Counted from the first letter of the stretch, positions 44,159 through 54,636 are shown. The stretch: DNA of 64,000 nt from Pseudomonas sp. MM213 (GCF_020423045.1 NZ_CP081943.1:62001-126000), one strand, 5' to 3'. Notes: a model not told the origin generated them from the letters alone. Numbers and translations: made by a program.

Positions 44159-46792
44159 ATGGTTCAAGTTCGCAAACTGGTGTTAGCAATAGCGGCCGCC
44201 TCGGCGCTGTCCTCCGGTATGGCGCATGCGCTCGGGCTCGGGGAATTGACCCTGAAGTCGTCGCTGAACCAGCCGCTGGTGGCGGAAATCGAATTGCTCG
44301 ACGTCAAGGAACTCACGGCCGCCGAATTGGTGCCGAGCCTGGCGTCGCCCGAAGATTTCGCCAAGGCCGGTGTCGACCGTCAGGCATTCCTCAATGACCT
44401 GAGCTTCACCCCGGTGCTCAACGCCAGTGGCAAAAGCATCTTGCGCGTGACCTCCAGCAAGCCGCTGTCCGAACCGATGGTGAAATTCCTGGTTCAGGTG
44501 ATGTGGCCCAACGGTCGCCTGCTGCGCGATTACAGCGTGCTGCTCGATCCGTCCAAATTCTCGCCGCAAACCGCTGAAGCGGCTGCGCAGCCGGCGCCGA
44601 CTCAGACTGTCGCTGCACCGGTGACCGGCGCTACCAAGCCGACCCAATACACCACCACGCCGCGCGATACCCTCTGGGAAATCGCTGCGAAGGCGCGCAA
44701 TGGCGGCTCGGTTCAGCAAACCATGCTGGCCATCCAGGCGCTGAACCCGGATGCCTTCATCAACGGCAACATCAACTTGCTGAAAACCGGTCAGGTGCTG
44801 CGCCTGCCGGATCAGACGCAAGTCGCCAGCGTGCCGCAACCCAAAGCCATTGCCGAAGTCGCTGCGCAGAACACTGCGTGGCGTCAGGGGCGTCGCTATG
44901 TGGCGAAGCCTGGAGCAGGGCAGCAGCAACTCGACGCGACCAAGCGCCCTCGCGCTGAAGGCGCTCCAGTGCAGCCCGCCAAGGACAAACTGAGCCTGGT
45001 GTCTGCCGAGTCCGGCAAGGCCGGTGGCAAAGGTGCTGCAGGTGATGCGAAGGCCTTGAGCAACAAACTGGCCCTGGCCCAGGAAAGCCTCGACACGACC
45101 CGTCGTGACAATGCTGAACTGAAAAGCCGCATGACCGATCTGCAAAGTCAGCTGGACAAGCTGCAACGCCTGATCGAGCTGAAGAACAATCAACTGGCCA
45201 AGATGCAGGCCGAAGGTGCTGCGGGTGCGCCGGCTGCTGCTGTTGCGGCGGCCCCGGCGATCTCGGCCGAATTGACGCCGAGCCCTGCACCCGTAACGCC
45301 AGCCCCGGTGGCGGCCGCTCCTGAGGCAGCGCCAGCTCCGACTGAAACGCCTGTCGAGCCAGCGCCAGCCGCGTCTGACGATCAGAAATTCAACGATCTG
45401 CTGACCAATCCGGTGCTGCTGGGTCTGGTCGGCGGTGGGGCAGTGGTTCTGCTGCTGTTGCTGCTGTTGCTGGCCCGTCGCCGCAAAGCCCAGCAGGAAG
45501 CCGAGAAACACCTGCGGATGGCCCGTGCCTTGTCCGAGGAGCAGGATTTCTCCGCTGATCTGGATTTGCCTGAAAGCAGCTTCGAAGGTCTGGAAGTGCC
45601 GCCGCCAAGCGTGAAGCTCGCGACCGCGCCAGCTCCTGCACCCGCGCCAACCCCGGCTCCCGCTCCGGCTCCGGTCATTGAGCCAGTGGTGGTCATGCCG
45701 CCGATCGCCGCGCCACTGGTCGCGCCTGCTGCTGATCGTGATGACGACGTGCTGGCCAAGGCGCAGTCGCACATGGCCGCCGGTCGCCTGAATCAGGCGG
45801 CTGCGTTGCTGGAAGATGGCATCAAGCAAGAGCCTCAGCGCAGTGACCTGCGTCTGAAGCTGATGGAAGTCTATGGCCAGCAGGGCGACCGCGATGCGTT
45901 CGTGGCCCAGGAGCGTCAGCTCGTGGCCAACGGCGAAAACTTCGCCCGTGTCGAAGAGCTGAAAAGCCGCTTCCCGGCCATGGCGGTCGTCGTGGCGGGT
46001 GGTCTGGCTGCTGCGGCCGTTGCCGCCGAGCTGGACGCCGAATACGTCAAAGAGCTGTTGATGGACGAGTCCGAAGAGCCGGCGCCGGCACTGGCCGATG
46101 ACGACTTCGACAGCGCGTTTGATCTGAGTCTGGATGATCTGGAAAACGTCGTTCCTGTGGTGGCTGCGCCTGAGCCGACGCCTGAGCCAGAACCAGAGGC
46201 TTTGGCCGAACTGGATGAATTCCCGCTGGACGACGACCTGAGCTTTGAGTCGGTGTTGCAGCAACAGACTGAAATCAAGGAAAACCTCGACGACCTGTCG
46301 GACTTCGATCTGGACATGGACCTCGGTGCCGATCCGTCGCCAGGGATCCTCGATGAAGACGATTTCCTGTTGAGCCTGGATGACGACGTCAAGGACTTGC
46401 CTGCCGTGGAAGTGCCAGCCGCCGCTCCTGAGGTCGCGCTGGATGATCTGGAGCTGCCGGCGGATTTCGATCTGTCGCTGGCCGATGAAATGGATGCTCC
46501 GGATGCATTTGCCGCTGAGCTGGATGACGTCAACGCCGAGCTGGATCGTCTTTCGCAGAGCATTGGCGAGCCGACCTTCACTGCCGAAGACGCATTGGCT
46601 TCCGCCGCTGACGAACCGGAATTCGATTTCCTCTCCGGCACCGACGAAGTCGCCACCAAGCTCGATTTGGCCCAGGCCTACATCGACATGGGCGACGCCG
46701 ATGGCGCGCGGGACATCCTCAATGAGGTGGTCAGCGAAGGTGATGCGGGTCAGAAGAGCGAAGCCAAGGAAATGCTTTCGCGTCTGGCTTGA
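44159..46792 (+). CDS. fimV: Polar hub and peptidoglycan-binding protein FimV
   Basis: The protein has 877 residues: a signal peptide ending AHA near 24, a periplasmic LysM domain (about 162-215, TTPRDTLWEIAAKARNGG), a coiled coil (about 295-350), a Pro/Ala-rich linker, a single membrane helix (about 420-440), and an acidic cytoplasmic part. The part ends in the conserved FimV C-terminal TPR (about 830-877, KLDLAQAYIDMGDADGARD). FimV organises type IV pilus secretin assembly and polar signalling in Pseudomonas. AAGGA precedes the ATG. The repeated acidic DD-rich cytoplasmic stretch is typical. Confidence 0.96.
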   Translation: MVQVRKLVLAIAAASALSSGMAHALGLGELTLKSSLNQPLVAEIELLDVKELTAAELVPSLASPEDFAKAGVDRQAFLNDLSFTPVLNASGKSILRVTSSKPLSEPMVKFLVQVMWPNGRLLRDYSVLLDPSKFSPQTAEAAAQPAPTQTVAAPVTGATKPTQYTTTPRDTLWEIAAKARNGGSVQQTMLAIQALNPDAFINGNINLLKTGQVLRLPDQTQVASVPQPKAIAEVAAQNTAWRQGRRYVAKPGAGQQQLDATKRPRAEGAPVQPAKDKLSLVSAESGKAGGKGAAGDAKALSNKLALAQESLDTTRRDNAELKSRMTDLQSQLDKLQRLIELKNNQLAKMQAEGAAGAPAAAVAAAPAISAELTPSPAPVTPAPVAAAPEAAPAPTETPVEPAPAASDDQKFNDLLTNPVLLGLVGGGAVVLLLLLLLLARRRKAQQEAEKHLRMARALSEEQDFSADLDLPESSFEGLEVPPPSVKLATAPAPAPAPTPAPAPAPVIEPVVVMPPIAAPLVAPAADRDDDVLAKAQSHMAAGRLNQAAALLEDGIKQEPQRSDLRLKLMEVYGQQGDRDAFVAQERQLVANGENFARVEELKSRFPAMAVVVAGGLAAAAVAAELDAEYVKELLMDESEEPAPALADDDFDSAFDLSLDDLENVVPVVAAPEPTPEPEPEALAELDEFPLDDDLSFESVLQQQTEIKENLDDLSDFDLDMDLGADPSPGILDEDDFLLSLDDDVKDLPAVEVPAAAPEVALDDLELPADFDLSLADEMDAPDAFAAELDDVNAELDRLSQSIGEPTFTAEDALASAADEPEFDFLSGTDEVATKLDLAQAYIDMGDADGARDILNEVVSEGDAGQKSEAKEMLSRLA

Positions 46793-46813
46793 GTGATCGG
46801 TAAGGCATAAACA

Positions 46814-46844
46814 AAACGGCAGCCCATTGAGGCTGCCGTTTTTG
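46814..46844 (+). terminator. Terminator after fimV
   Basis: AAACGGCAGCC pairs with GGCTGCCGTTT around CATTGA, followed by a T-rich tract. Confidence 0.9.
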
Positions 46845-46879
46845 TTTTAACAATAGTGCGATGGAGTTTGTCGGGGTGT

Positions 46880-46945
46880 CTTCGCGGGCAAGCCTCGCTC
46901 CTACGGGGCTCACCGAACCTGTAGGAGCGAGGCTTGCCCGCGAAG
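46880..46945. repeat. Paired inverted REP elements
   Basis: CTTCGCGGGCAAGCCTCGCT at the left is inverted at the right; one base differs near the loop (CTACGG against CTACAGG). It separates fimV from the convergent peptidase gene. Confidence 0.9.
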
Positions 46946-46954
46946 CTTTTTGGT

Positions 46955-47617
46955 TCAGACCAGCAAATCCTCATAAAACGCACCAAACGGCCGGGTAGGG
47001 TGGGCGATCTGGATTTCCAGAATCCATAACCCCACATTCGGACATTCCTCGAAATTCCCCAGATCCCCGGCACGATAAATCGCATGGGGGAAATCACTGA
47101 CCCGATGCCCCTTGATTTCCAGGTTCAGCTTCCAGCCCATCGCCGTCGCCTGTTCGTCGGCATAGCGATACAGCTCGGGACCGGCCACCTGCTGTGTACG
47201 CCAGTATTCGTGAACCTGATCGAACAAGGTCTTCGCGGCCGTCGCGCAGGCCTTCATCTCGGGATCGTCACCGACGACGAACGTAGCGCCGGAGTCGCCT
47301 TCATGGCGATCCCAGACCACGCCGAGGTCGATAAAGAAAATGTCGTTCTCGGCCAGTACCGGATCGCCTTCGGAGCGTTGCTTGAAGGTTTTCAGGGTGT
47401 TTTCGCCAAAGCGGATTTTTGACGGGTGCCAGATGCGGTCCATCCCGAGTTCGTTCAATACGTCGAGGCTCATGGCCAGTGCCTCGGACTCACGCATGCC
47501 GGGTTTGATGCGTCGGGCCATTTCGTCGATGGCTTCCCACGTTTTGCGTTTGGCGTGCAGCATGCCTTCCAGGCTGTACGCCAGGCCGACGGCTTCTTTG
47601 AGAGGTGCATTCATCAT
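46955..47617 (-). CDS. M24-family (methionyl/Xaa-Pro aminopeptidase fold) protein
   Basis: This 220-residue single-domain protein has the pita-bread fold. Metal ligands can be placed at Asp in FIDLGVV, Asp in HEGDSGAT, His in IKGHRVSDFPHA and Glu in ILEIQIAHP, so the five-ligand site looks kept, with a C-terminal acidic residue (YEDLL) as a candidate for the last. It lacks the N-terminal domain of Xaa-Pro peptidases. It may cleave small peptides or act on a non-peptide such as creatine-like compounds. It is alone on the minus strand between fimV and truA. Confidence 0.85.
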   Translation of the reverse strand: MMNAPLKEAVGLAYSLEGMLHAKRKTWEAIDEMARRIKPGMRESEALAMSLDVLNELGMDRIWHPSKIRFGENTLKTFKQRSEGDPVLAENDIFFIDLGVVWDRHEGDSGATFVVGDDPEMKACATAAKTLFDQVHEYWRTQQVAGPELYRYADEQATAMGWKLNLEIKGHRVSDFPHAIYRAGDLGNFEECPNVGLWILEIQIAHPTRPFGAFYEDLLV

Positions 47618-47734
47618 CAGGTCTCGGTGGTGTGCTGTTTTTTTTCGTTGTGTATTTATCTATATAGCGAAGTCTGTGTGGACACTGCAACGGCACAAAC
47701 GACACACGCCTCTGGCGTCCCGGTCCGGCGGCCT

Positions 47735-47740
47735 TATAAT
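47735..47740 (+). promoter_or_regulatory. Likely -10 of the truA promoter
   Basis: A perfect TATAAT stands 36 bases before the TTG 47776 start. The -35 region is weak. Confidence 0.45.
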
Positions 47741-47775
47741 GCCCGCCTTTGCGTAGATCAGCAGGCTGTCACTCC

Positions 47776-48630
47776 TTGGCAAATATAGATAACCCGGCCG
47801 CCGAAATGGCGGCCGACGGCTTTTTCCGCATCGCGTTGGGCGTTGAATACAAAGGCTCTCGCTATCGCGGCTGGCAGCGTCAGGCCTCCGGCGTGCTCAC
47901 GGTGCAGGAAACCCTGGAAAACGCCTTGTCCAAAGTTGCCGACTCACCCGTGTCGCTGCTGTGCGCCGGGCGCACGGACGCCGGCGTGCATGCGTGCGGG
48001 CAGGTGGTGCATTTCGACACACAGGTCGAGCGGTCGATGAAAGCCTGGGTAATGGGCGCCAACATCAACTTGCCCCACGACGTCAGCGTCAGTTGGGCCA
48101 AGGTCATGCCGGCGCATTTCCATGCGCGGTTCAAGGCCATCGCCCGGCGCTATCGCTACGTGATCTACAACGATCAGATCCGCCCGGCGCACCTGAACGA
48201 AGAAATTACCTGGAATCACCGTCCGCTCGACGTCGAGCGCATGGCCGAGGCTGCGCAATACCTGGTCGGCACCCACGACTTCAGCGCTTTTCGCGCCGGC
48301 CAGTGCCAGGCCAAATCGCCGGTCAAGGAGCTGCATCACCTGCGCGTCACGCGTCACGGCAAGATGATCGTGCTGGATATCCGCGCCAGCGCCTTCCTGC
48401 ACCACATGGTGCGTAACATTGCCGGTGTATTGATGACCATCGGCGCCGGCGAGCGTCCGGTGGAGTGGATGAAGGAAGTGCTGGAGAGCCGCATTCGCCG
48501 TTCCGGCGGGGTAACGGCGCATCCATTCGGCCTGTATCTGGTGCAGGTCGAGTACCGCGACGAGTTCGAATTGCCTGAACGTTACATTGGCCCACACTTC
48601 CTGACCGGTTTCACCGAACTTGACGGCTGA
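47776..48630 (+). CDS. truA: tRNA pseudouridine(38-40) synthase
   Basis: TruA makes pseudouridine at positions 38-40 of tRNA anticodon arms. The catalytic Asp is in LLCAGRTDAGVHA; GWQRQ and FLHHMVRNIAGVLM are family blocks. The start is uncertain: TTG 47776 (about 284 residues) or ATG 47806 both fit downstream of the TATAAT, and neither has a strong Shine-Dalgarno. I chose 47776 because the segment between them reads like coding sequence. trpF follows after 63 bases. Confidence 0.95.
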   Translation: MANIDNPAAEMAADGFFRIALGVEYKGSRYRGWQRQASGVLTVQETLENALSKVADSPVSLLCAGRTDAGVHACGQVVHFDTQVERSMKAWVMGANINLPHDVSVSWAKVMPAHFHARFKAIARRYRYVIYNDQIRPAHLNEEITWNHRPLDVERMAEAAQYLVGTHDFSAFRAGQCQAKSPVKELHHLRVTRHGKMIVLDIRASAFLHHMVRNIAGVLMTIGAGERPVEWMKEVLESRIRRSGGVTAHPFGLYLVQVEYRDEFELPERYIGPHFLTGFTELDG

Positions 48631-48693
48631 CGCCCTCGAACGCATTTGTTACCATCCGGGACTTTCTCGGATTTACCCTGAGGTTTTATCGAC

Positions 48694-49317
48694 ATGTCAG
48701 CCGTTCGCAGCAAGATTTGCGGGATTACCCGCATAGAAGATGCGTTGGCGGCGGTCGAGGCCGGGGCTGATGCCATCGGGTTTGTGTTTTACGCCAAGAG
48801 CCCGCGGGCTGTGACGTTCCAGCAAGCGCGCGACATCATCAAGGCGCTGCCGCCGTTCGTGACGACTGTGGGTTTGTTCGTCAACGCCAGCCGTTGCGAG
48901 TTGGGAGAGTTGCTCGACGCCGTGCCGCTGGACCTGTTGCAGTTCCATGGCGACGAAACCGCTGCCGACTGTGAAGGCTGGCATCGACCGTACATCAAGG
49001 CGCTGCGGGTCAAGGCGGGCGACGACATTGCGGCGGCATGCAATGCGTTTCCAAGTGCCAGCGGTATTCTGCTCGACGCCTACGTTGAAGGTGTACCTGG
49101 CGGAACCGGCGAAGCGTTCGACTGGTCTCTGATACCGCAAGGCTTGAGCAAGCCGATCATCCTGGCGGGCGGTTTGACGCCGGACAACGTCGCAGAAGCG
49201 ATTGCCCGGGTTCGGCCTTACGCCGTGGACGTCAGTGGTGGAGTAGAGGCGAGCAAGGGCATCAAGGATCACGCAAAGATTCAGGCATTCATTAACGCAG
49301 TACGCAGCAGCAAGTAG
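48694..49317 (+). CDS. trpF: Phosphoribosylanthranilate isomerase
   Basis: This 207-residue TIM-barrel enzyme catalyses the third step of tryptophan synthesis, the Amadori rearrangement of phosphoribosylanthranilate. The catalytic Cys is in [12 protein letters not shown], and the catalytic Asp is probably in [23 protein letters not shown] and [15 protein letters not shown] form the phosphate-binding loops. Stand-alone trpF beside truA and accD is the usual pseudomonad arrangement, away from trpGDC. Confidence 0.97.
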   Translation: MSAVRSKICGITRIEDALAAVEAGADAIGFVFYAKSPRAVTFQQARDIIKALPPFVTTVGLFVNASRCELGELLDAVPLDLLQFHGDETAADCEGWHRPYIKALRVKAGDDIAAACNAFPSASGILLDAYVEGVPGGTGEAFDWSLIPQGLSKPIILAGGLTPDNVAEAIARVRPYAVDVSGGVEASKGIKDHAKIQAFINAVRSSK

Positions 49318-49324
49318 TTGATGT

Positions 49325-49348
49325 GACGGCTGGCAGACTGCCGCCGTC
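49325..49348 (+). other. Strong hairpin without T tract after trpF
   Basis: GACGGC-T-GGCAG pairs with CTGCC-GCCGTC, with one bulged T and a very short loop. It begins seven bases after the trpF stop. No T run follows, so it may be an attenuating or processing structure rather than a true terminator. Confidence 0.5.
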
Positions 49349-49526
49349 CCAAAATGCACTGCGCTGCACAAAGCAGGCACGGCTGAGGATTGATGGGTTG
49401 TACGCAGGTCACGCTTCACTGACCCGGCTACCCACCGATCATCGCCACACACATGAATTTAGCTCAAGGGCATACGCGGGGCTGCGAACCAGAGCGTTCG
49501 GGCCGCCGGTACTGGAGAAAGAAAGC

Positions 49527-50447
49527 ATGAGCAACTGGTTAGTAGACAAACTGATCCCTTCGATCATGCGTTCCGAGGTCAAGAAGAGCTCGGTGCCTGA
49601 AGGTCTGTGGCACAAATGCCCGTCTTGCGAGGCTGTGCTGTATCGTCCGGAGCTGGAAAAGACCCTGGATGTTTGCCCGAAGTGCAACCACCACATGCGT
49701 ATCGGCGCCCGCGCCCGTATCGACATTTTCCTCGACGCCGAAGGCCGCAGCGAGCTGGGTGCGGACCTGGAGCCAGTCGACCGTCTGAAGTTTCGCGACG
49801 GCAAGAAGTACAAGGACCGCCTGACCGCTGCGCAAAAGCAGACCGGCGAAAAAGACGCGCTGATCTCCATGAGCGGCACCCTGCTGGGCATGCCGGTGGT
49901 GGTTTCGGCCTTCGAATTCTCCTTCATGGGCGGTTCCATGGGTGCGATCGTCGGTGAGCGCTTCGTACGCGCCGCCAACTACGCCCTGGAAAACAAATGC
50001 CCGATGATCTGCTTCGCCGCTTCCGGCGGTGCGCGGATGCAGGAAGCCCTGATTTCCCTGATGCAAATGGCCAAGACCTCTGCGGTACTGGCGCGTCTGC
50101 GTGAAGAAGGCATTCCGTTCATCTCCGTGCTGACCGATCCGGTCTACGGCGGCGTCTCCGCCAGCCTGGCGATGCTTGGCGACGTGATCGTCGGCGAGCC
50201 GAAAGCCCTGATCGGCTTCGCCGGTCCACGCGTGATCGAGCAAACCGTTCGCGAAAAACTGCCGGAAGGCTTCCAGCGCAGCGAATTCCTGCTGGAGCAC
50301 GGTGCGATCGACATGATCATTCACCGTCAGGAACTGCGTCCGCGCCTGGGTAACCTGCTGGCGCAACTGACCGGCAAGCCGACGCCGAAATTCGTCGCCG
50401 CGCCAATCGAGCCGATCGTCGTTCCGCCGGTGCCTGCAAACATATGA
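49527..50447 (+). CDS. accD: Acetyl-CoA carboxylase carboxyltransferase subunit beta
   Basis: From ATG 49527 the protein has 306 residues. A zinc ribbon is formed by Cys31, Cys34 (KCPSCE) and Cys50, Cys53 (VCPKCN), followed by the crotonase-like carboxyltransferase domain ([12 protein letters not shown] and [13 protein letters not shown] read as oxyanion-hole regions). With AccA it moves carboxylate from biotin to acetyl-CoA to give malonyl-CoA for fatty acid synthesis. The frame is open to 49323, but that part is leader, not protein. It overlaps folC by four bases. Confidence 0.97.
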   Translation: MSNWLVDKLIPSIMRSEVKKSSVPEGLWHKCPSCEAVLYRPELEKTLDVCPKCNHHMRIGARARIDIFLDAEGRSELGADLEPVDRLKFRDGKKYKDRLTAAQKQTGEKDALISMSGTLLGMPVVVSAFEFSFMGGSMGAIVGERFVRAANYALENKCPMICFAASGGARMQEALISLMQMAKTSAVLARLREEGIPFISVLTDPVYGGVSASLAMLGDVIVGEPKALIGFAGPRVIEQTVREKLPEGFQRSEFLLEHGAIDMIIHRQELRPRLGNLLAQLTGKPTPKFVAAPIEPIVVPPVPANI

Positions 50448-51751
50448 CCCAACGCACCCTTGGCGAGTGGCTCGCCTACCTTGAGCAGTTGCACCCTTCG
50501 GCCATCGACATGGGCCTTGAGCGCTCGCAACAGGTAGCGTCCCGCATGGGGCTGGGCAAGCCGGCGCCTCGGGTGATCACGGTCACCGGCACCAACGGCA
50601 AGGGTTCCACCTGCGCATTCGTGGCTTCATTGCTGCGGGCGCAGGGTCTGAAGGTTGGTGTCTACAATTCTCCGCACCTGCTGCGTTACAACGAGCGGGT
50701 GCAGGTCAACGGCGTCGAAGCGACGGATGCCGAGCTGTGCGAAGCCTTTGCTGCGGTAGAGGCAGGGCGTGGCGAAACCTCCCTGACTTACTTCGAAATG
50801 GGCACCCTGGCGGCGTTCTGGCTGTTTCAACGGTCAGCGCTGGATGCCGTGGTGCTGGAAGTCGGTCTGGGCGGGCGACTGGACACGGTCAACGTGGTGG
50901 ATGCCGACATGGCGCTGGTGACCAGCATCGGCGTGGATCACGCGGATTATCTGGGCGACACCCGTGAGTCAGTGGCCTATGAAAAGGCCGGTATCTTCCG
51001 CCAGGGCGCGCCTGCGCTCTGTGGCGACCTGAATCCTCCTCAACCTCTGCTGGACAAGGCGCGCGAGCTGGCTTGCCCGTTTTTCCTGCGGGGACGCGAT
51101 TTTGACCTCGGTGTCACCGATCACAACTGGCAATGGCGCGGTCTTGACGCTCAAGGACGTGTAGTCGAGTTGCATGATCTGCCGTTGCTCGATCTGCCGA
51201 TGGAAAACGCCGCGCTGGCGTTGCAGGCGTACCTGTTGCTCGGTTTGCCCTGGGTCGATGCGCAGATTATTGATGCGCTGAAAGCCACGCGGGTGGTTGG
51301 TCGTCTCGACCGCCGCCAGTTCGACTGGCAGGGCAAGCGTCTGAACCTGTTGCTGGATGTGGGGCATAACCCTCACGCCGCCGAATACCTGGCCCGTCGT
51401 TTGGCGAGCCGACCGCCGGCCGGCAAGCGTCTGGCGGTGTTTGGATTGCTGGCGGACAAGGATCTGGATGGTGTTGTCGGCGAATTGAATGCTAGTGTCC
51501 AGCACTGGGCTGTTGCGCCGCTGGATTCGTCGCGGGCGCGACCGGTCGCCGATTTGCACGGGGTGTTGCACAACCTTGGTGCTTCAGTCGCGTCCTATGA
51601 CAGCGTGGCCGCCGCCCTGGAAGGGCAGTGCGCGCTGGCGACGAGCGACGACGAAATTCTGTTGTTCGGATCATTTTATTGTGTTGCCGAGGCCCTTGAA
51701 TGGCTGGCCCGGCGCTCCACGGAGGAAGCGGCAAATGGCATTGCTGGATAA
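50444..51751 (+). CDS. folC: Bifunctional dihydrofolate synthase/folylpolyglutamate synthase
   Basis: This 435-residue Mur-ligase-family enzyme joins glutamate to dihydropteroate and then extends folate. The P-loop is [12 protein letters not shown], followed by [18 protein letters not shown] and [11 protein letters not shown]. The ATP- and metal-binding regions are complete. Its ATGA start overlaps the accD stop, so translation is coupled. The next gene starts inside its last 17 bases. Confidence 0.97.
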   Translation: MTQRTLGEWLAYLEQLHPSAIDMGLERSQQVASRMGLGKPAPRVITVTGTNGKGSTCAFVASLLRAQGLKVGVYNSPHLLRYNERVQVNGVEATDAELCEAFAAVEAGRGETSLTYFEMGTLAAFWLFQRSALDAVVLEVGLGGRLDTVNVVDADMALVTSIGVDHADYLGDTRESVAYEKAGIFRQGAPALCGDLNPPQPLLDKARELACPFFLRGRDFDLGVTDHNWQWRGLDAQGRVVELHDLPLLDLPMENAALALQAYLLLGLPWVDAQIIDALKATRVVGRLDRRQFDWQGKRLNLLLDVGHNPHAAEYLARRLASRPPAGKRLAVFGLLADKDLDGVVGELNASVQHWAVAPLDSSRARPVADLHGVLHNLGASVASYDSVAAALEGQCALATSDDEILLFGSFYCVAEALEWLARRSTEEAANGIAG

Positions 51752-52400
51752 GGCTTACAAACAGCGCATGGTCGGCGCCCTGGTGCTGGTGGCGCTGGCG
51801 GTGATTTTCCTGCCGATGCTGTTTTCCCGTCAGGATGAGCAGCGTCAGGTGACGGTCGAAGCGCCAGCCGCCCCGCAAGCGCCTTCGGTGCCGCAGGTGC
51901 AGGTTGAGCCGGTGGCGGTGCCTGAGCCGCAAGTCTTGCCGCAGGAGCCTGTGCCGAGTGATGACGACATCGCGCAGCAGGAAGAACCCGTAATGCCGAT
52001 CGCGCCGACTGCGCCCGTCGCACCTGCGCCTGCCGCAAAACCGGTAACGCCGCCTCCGGCACCGGCTCCGGTCAACAAGCCAACGACTGCGCCGAGCCAG
52101 CCGATTACCGCCGCACCGGGTAAACCGGACACCACTCAAAGCCGCGTCGACGCCAATGGCCTGTCGGTCAGCTGGTCGGTGCAACTGGCCAGCCTGTCGA
52201 GCCGTGCCAGCGCAGAAAACCTGCAGAAAACCCTGCGCAGCCAAGGCTACAACGCCTACATTCGCACGGCTGACGGCAAGAATCGGGTGTTCGTAGGGCC
52301 GCTGATCGAGCGTGCGGAAGCCGATCGTCTGCGCGACTTATTGAACCGCCAGCAGAACCTCAAGGGTTTTGTGGTGCGCTTCCAGCCTGAGCGCGGTTGA
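51735..52400 (+). CDS. SPOR-domain membrane protein (DedD-like)
   Basis: From ATG 51735, with GGAGGAAG upstream, the protein has 221 residues: a short cytoplasmic start, one membrane helix (about 13-30), a long Pro/Ala/Val-rich periplasmic linker, and a C-terminal SPOR domain (about 145-221, WSVQLASLSSRASAENLQKTLRSQGY in two parts, GKNRVFVGPL). SPOR domains bind denuded septal peptidoglycan, and DedD-like proteins assist cell division. It is translationally coupled to folC. Confidence 0.9.
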   Translation: MALLDKAYKQRMVGALVLVALAVIFLPMLFSRQDEQRQVTVEAPAAPQAPSVPQVQVEPVAVPEPQVLPQEPVPSDDDIAQQEEPVMPIAPTAPVAPAPAAKPVTPPPAPAPVNKPTTAPSQPITAAPGKPDTTQSRVDANGLSVSWSVQLASLSSRASAENLQKTLRSQGYNAYIRTADGKNRVFVGPLIERAEADRLRDLLNRQQNLKGFVVRFQPERG

Positions 52401-52440
52401 AAACTATCGACCCGATTTGAAATGCACTGACAATCGCAGC

Positions 52441-52469
52441 TTACCGATAAGCATGGGCTCTGCTAAAAT
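52441..52469 (+). promoter_or_regulatory. Candidate promoter of cvpA-purF
   Basis: TTACCG (52441-52446) and TAAAAT (52464-52469) are 17 bases apart, 31 bases before the cvpA GTG. Confidence 0.5.
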
Positions 52470-52499
52470 GCGCCGCCTTATCCGTCTGTAGGCTGCACT

Positions 52500-53060
52500 G
52501 TGCCATTTACCTGGGTTGACTGGGCGATCGTTGCAATCGTCGCCATCTCCGCATTGATCAGTCTGAGCCGCGGCTTCGTCAAAGAAGCATTATCGCTGGT
52601 GACCTGGATCATCGCAGGAGTCGTCGCCTGGATGTTCGGTGGTGCATTGTCCGAATACCTCGCCGGATACATCGAAACGCCATCGGCACGTGTGATCACG
52701 GGCTGCGCAATAATGTTTGTCGCCACGCTGATCGTAGGCGCAATGATCAATTATCTTATCGGCGAATTGGTTCGCGTCACCGGGTTGTCCGGGACCGATC
52801 GATTCCTCGGCATGGCCTTCGGCGCCGCGCGTGGCGTGTTGCTGGTGGTCGTGGCGGTCGGGCTGTTGAGCCTGGGGCCGGTACAGCAGGACGGGTGGTG
52901 GCAACAGTCGCAACTCGTGCCAAAATTTCTATTGGTCGCAGACTGGTCCAAAAACCTGATTCTCGGGTGGAGCAGTCAGTGGCTTGCCAGCGGTATCAGC
53001 GTACCCGCTGAAATACCGTTCAAGGAGCACCTCTTGCCGACGGCCAAAACGCCTCAGTGA
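52500..53060 (+). CDS. cvpA: CvpA-family inner-membrane protein
   Basis: The protein has 186 residues from GTG 52500; no ATG fits. It has four membrane helices in the first 125 residues (FTWVDWAIVAIVAISALISL start) and a polar tail. CvpA was found through colicin V production and is needed for envelope stress tolerance in enterics; its biochemical role is unsettled. It precedes purF as in E. coli, and the pair is probably co-transcribed. Confidence 0.93.
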   Translation: MPFTWVDWAIVAIVAISALISLSRGFVKEALSLVTWIIAGVVAWMFGGALSEYLAGYIETPSARVITGCAIMFVATLIVGAMINYLIGELVRVTGLSGTDRFLGMAFGAARGVLLVVVAVGLLSLGPVQQDGWWQQSQLVPKFLLVADWSKNLILGWSSQWLASGISVPAEIPFKEHLLPTAKTPQ

Positions 53061-53101
53061 GTTGTGTTCAGTTCAGATCCATTAAGTAGGGGTTGCGTCG
53101 C

Positions 53102-54607
53102 ATGTGTGGCATCGTCGGTATCGTCGGTAAGTCGAACGTCAATCAGGCGCTGTATGACGCGCTAACCGTCCTCCAGCACCGCGGCCAGGACGCTGCCGGT
53201 ATCGTGACCAGCCATGACGGCCGGTTATTCCTGCGCAAGGACAATGGCCTGGTGCGTGACGTGTTCCATCAGCGTCACATGCAGCGTCTGGTCGGTCACA
53301 TGGGCATTGGCCATGTGCGTTACCCGACCGCGGGCAGCTCGACCTCGGCCGAAGCTCAACCGTTCTACGTCAACTCGCCTTACGGCATCACCCTGGCGCA
53401 CAACGGTAACCTGACCAACGTTGAACAGCTGGCCAAGGAGATTTACGAATCTGACCTGCGCCACGTCAACACCAATTCCGATTCGGAAGTGCTGCTCAAC
53501 GTGTTCGCGCACGAACTGGCCCAGCGTGGCAAGTTGCAGCCTACCGAAGAAGACGTGTTCGCTGCCGTCACTGACGTGCACAACCGTTGCGTCGGTGGTT
53601 ACGCTGTCGTGGCGATGGTGACCGGTTACGGCATCGTCGGTTTCCGCGACCCGCACGGCATCCGTCCGATCGTTTTCGGTCAGCGTCACACCGACGAAGG
53701 CGTGGAGTACATGATCGCCTCCGAAAGCGTGTCCCTGGACGTGCTCGGTTTCACCCTGATTCGCGACCTGGCACCGGGCGAAGCGGTCTACATCACTGAA
53801 GACGGCAAGCTGCACACCCGTCAGTGCGCGACCAACCCGTCCCTGACTCCGTGCATCTTCGAACACGTCTACCTGGCGCGTCCGGACTCGATCATCGACG
53901 GTGTCTCGGTTTATAAAGCCCGTCTGCGCATGGGTGAGAAGCTCGCCGAGAAGATCCTGCGCGAGCGTCCGGATCACGACATCGACGTGGTTATCCCTAT
54001 TCCGGACACCAGCCGTACCGCTGCGCTGGAGCTGGCGAACCACCTGGGCGTGAAGTTCCGCGAAGGCTTCGTGAAGAACCGTTATATCGGTCGTACCTTC
54101 ATCATGCCGGGCCAGGCTGCACGGAAAAAATCCGTACGCCAGAAGCTCAACGCCATCGAACTGGAATTCCGCGGCAAGAACGTGATGCTGGTGGATGACT
54201 CGATCGTTCGCGGCACCACTTGCAAGCAAATCATCCAGATGGCCCGCGAAGCTGGCGCCAAAAACGTCTACTTCTGCTCCGCGGCACCGGCCGTTCGCTA
54301 CCCGAACGTCTACGGCATCGACATGCCGAGCGCTCATGAGCTGATCGCCCATAACCGTTCGACCCAGGACGTCGCGGATCTGATCGGCGCAGACTGGCTG
54401 ATCTATCAGGACTTGCCTGACTTGATCGAAGCGGTCGGTGGCGGCAAGATCAAGATCGACAAGTTCGATTGCGCGGTGTTCGACGGCCAGTACGTGACCG
54501 GCGACGTTGACGAGGCTTACCTGAACAAGATCGAGCAGGCACGCAACGATGCCTCCAAGGTCAAGACGCAGGCAGTCAGCGCGATCATTGATCTGTACAA
54601 CAACTGA
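53102..54607 (+). CDS. purF: Amidophosphoribosyltransferase
   Basis: From ATG 53102 the protein has 501 residues. Cys2 (MCGIVGIVG) is the N-terminal nucleophile of the glutaminase domain, so the TTG start nine bases upstream would be wrong. The phosphoribosyltransferase domain has the PRPP loop [13 protein letters not shown]. It commits PRPP to purine synthesis by making phosphoribosylamine with ammonia from glutamine. The sequence is complete; a terminator follows. Confidence 0.98.
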   Translation: MCGIVGIVGKSNVNQALYDALTVLQHRGQDAAGIVTSHDGRLFLRKDNGLVRDVFHQRHMQRLVGHMGIGHVRYPTAGSSTSAEAQPFYVNSPYGITLAHNGNLTNVEQLAKEIYESDLRHVNTNSDSEVLLNVFAHELAQRGKLQPTEEDVFAAVTDVHNRCVGGYAVVAMVTGYGIVGFRDPHGIRPIVFGQRHTDEGVEYMIASESVSLDVLGFTLIRDLAPGEAVYITEDGKLHTRQCATNPSLTPCIFEHVYLARPDSIIDGVSVYKARLRMGEKLAEKILRERPDHDIDVVIPIPDTSRTAALELANHLGVKFREGFVKNRYIGRTFIMPGQAARKKSVRQKLNAIELEFRGKNVMLVDDSIVRGTTCKQIIQMAREAGAKNVYFCSAAPAVRYPNVYGIDMPSAHELIAHNRSTQDVADLIGADWLIYQDLPDLIEAVGGGKIKIDKFDCAVFDGQYVTGDVDEAYLNKIEQARNDASKVKTQAVSAIIDLYNN

Positions 54608-54613
54608 GTAACT

Positions 54614-54636
54614 ACCGGCCCTGAGGGGCCGGTTTT
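54614..54636 (+). terminator. Terminator after purF
   Basis: ACCGGCCC pairs perfectly with GGGCCGGT around TGAG. Only a short TTTT follows, so it may be partial. Confidence 0.7.

Noticed and set aside
43995..44186. 63-residue frame between the Asd-like gene and fimV
   Set aside because: It runs into fimV in another frame and has no ribosome site; this stretch is better seen as the fimV leader.
44183..46264. 693-residue frame on the - strand
   Set aside because: Antisense to fimV; its Arg/Gln/His-rich composition and lack of any domain mark it as a shadow.
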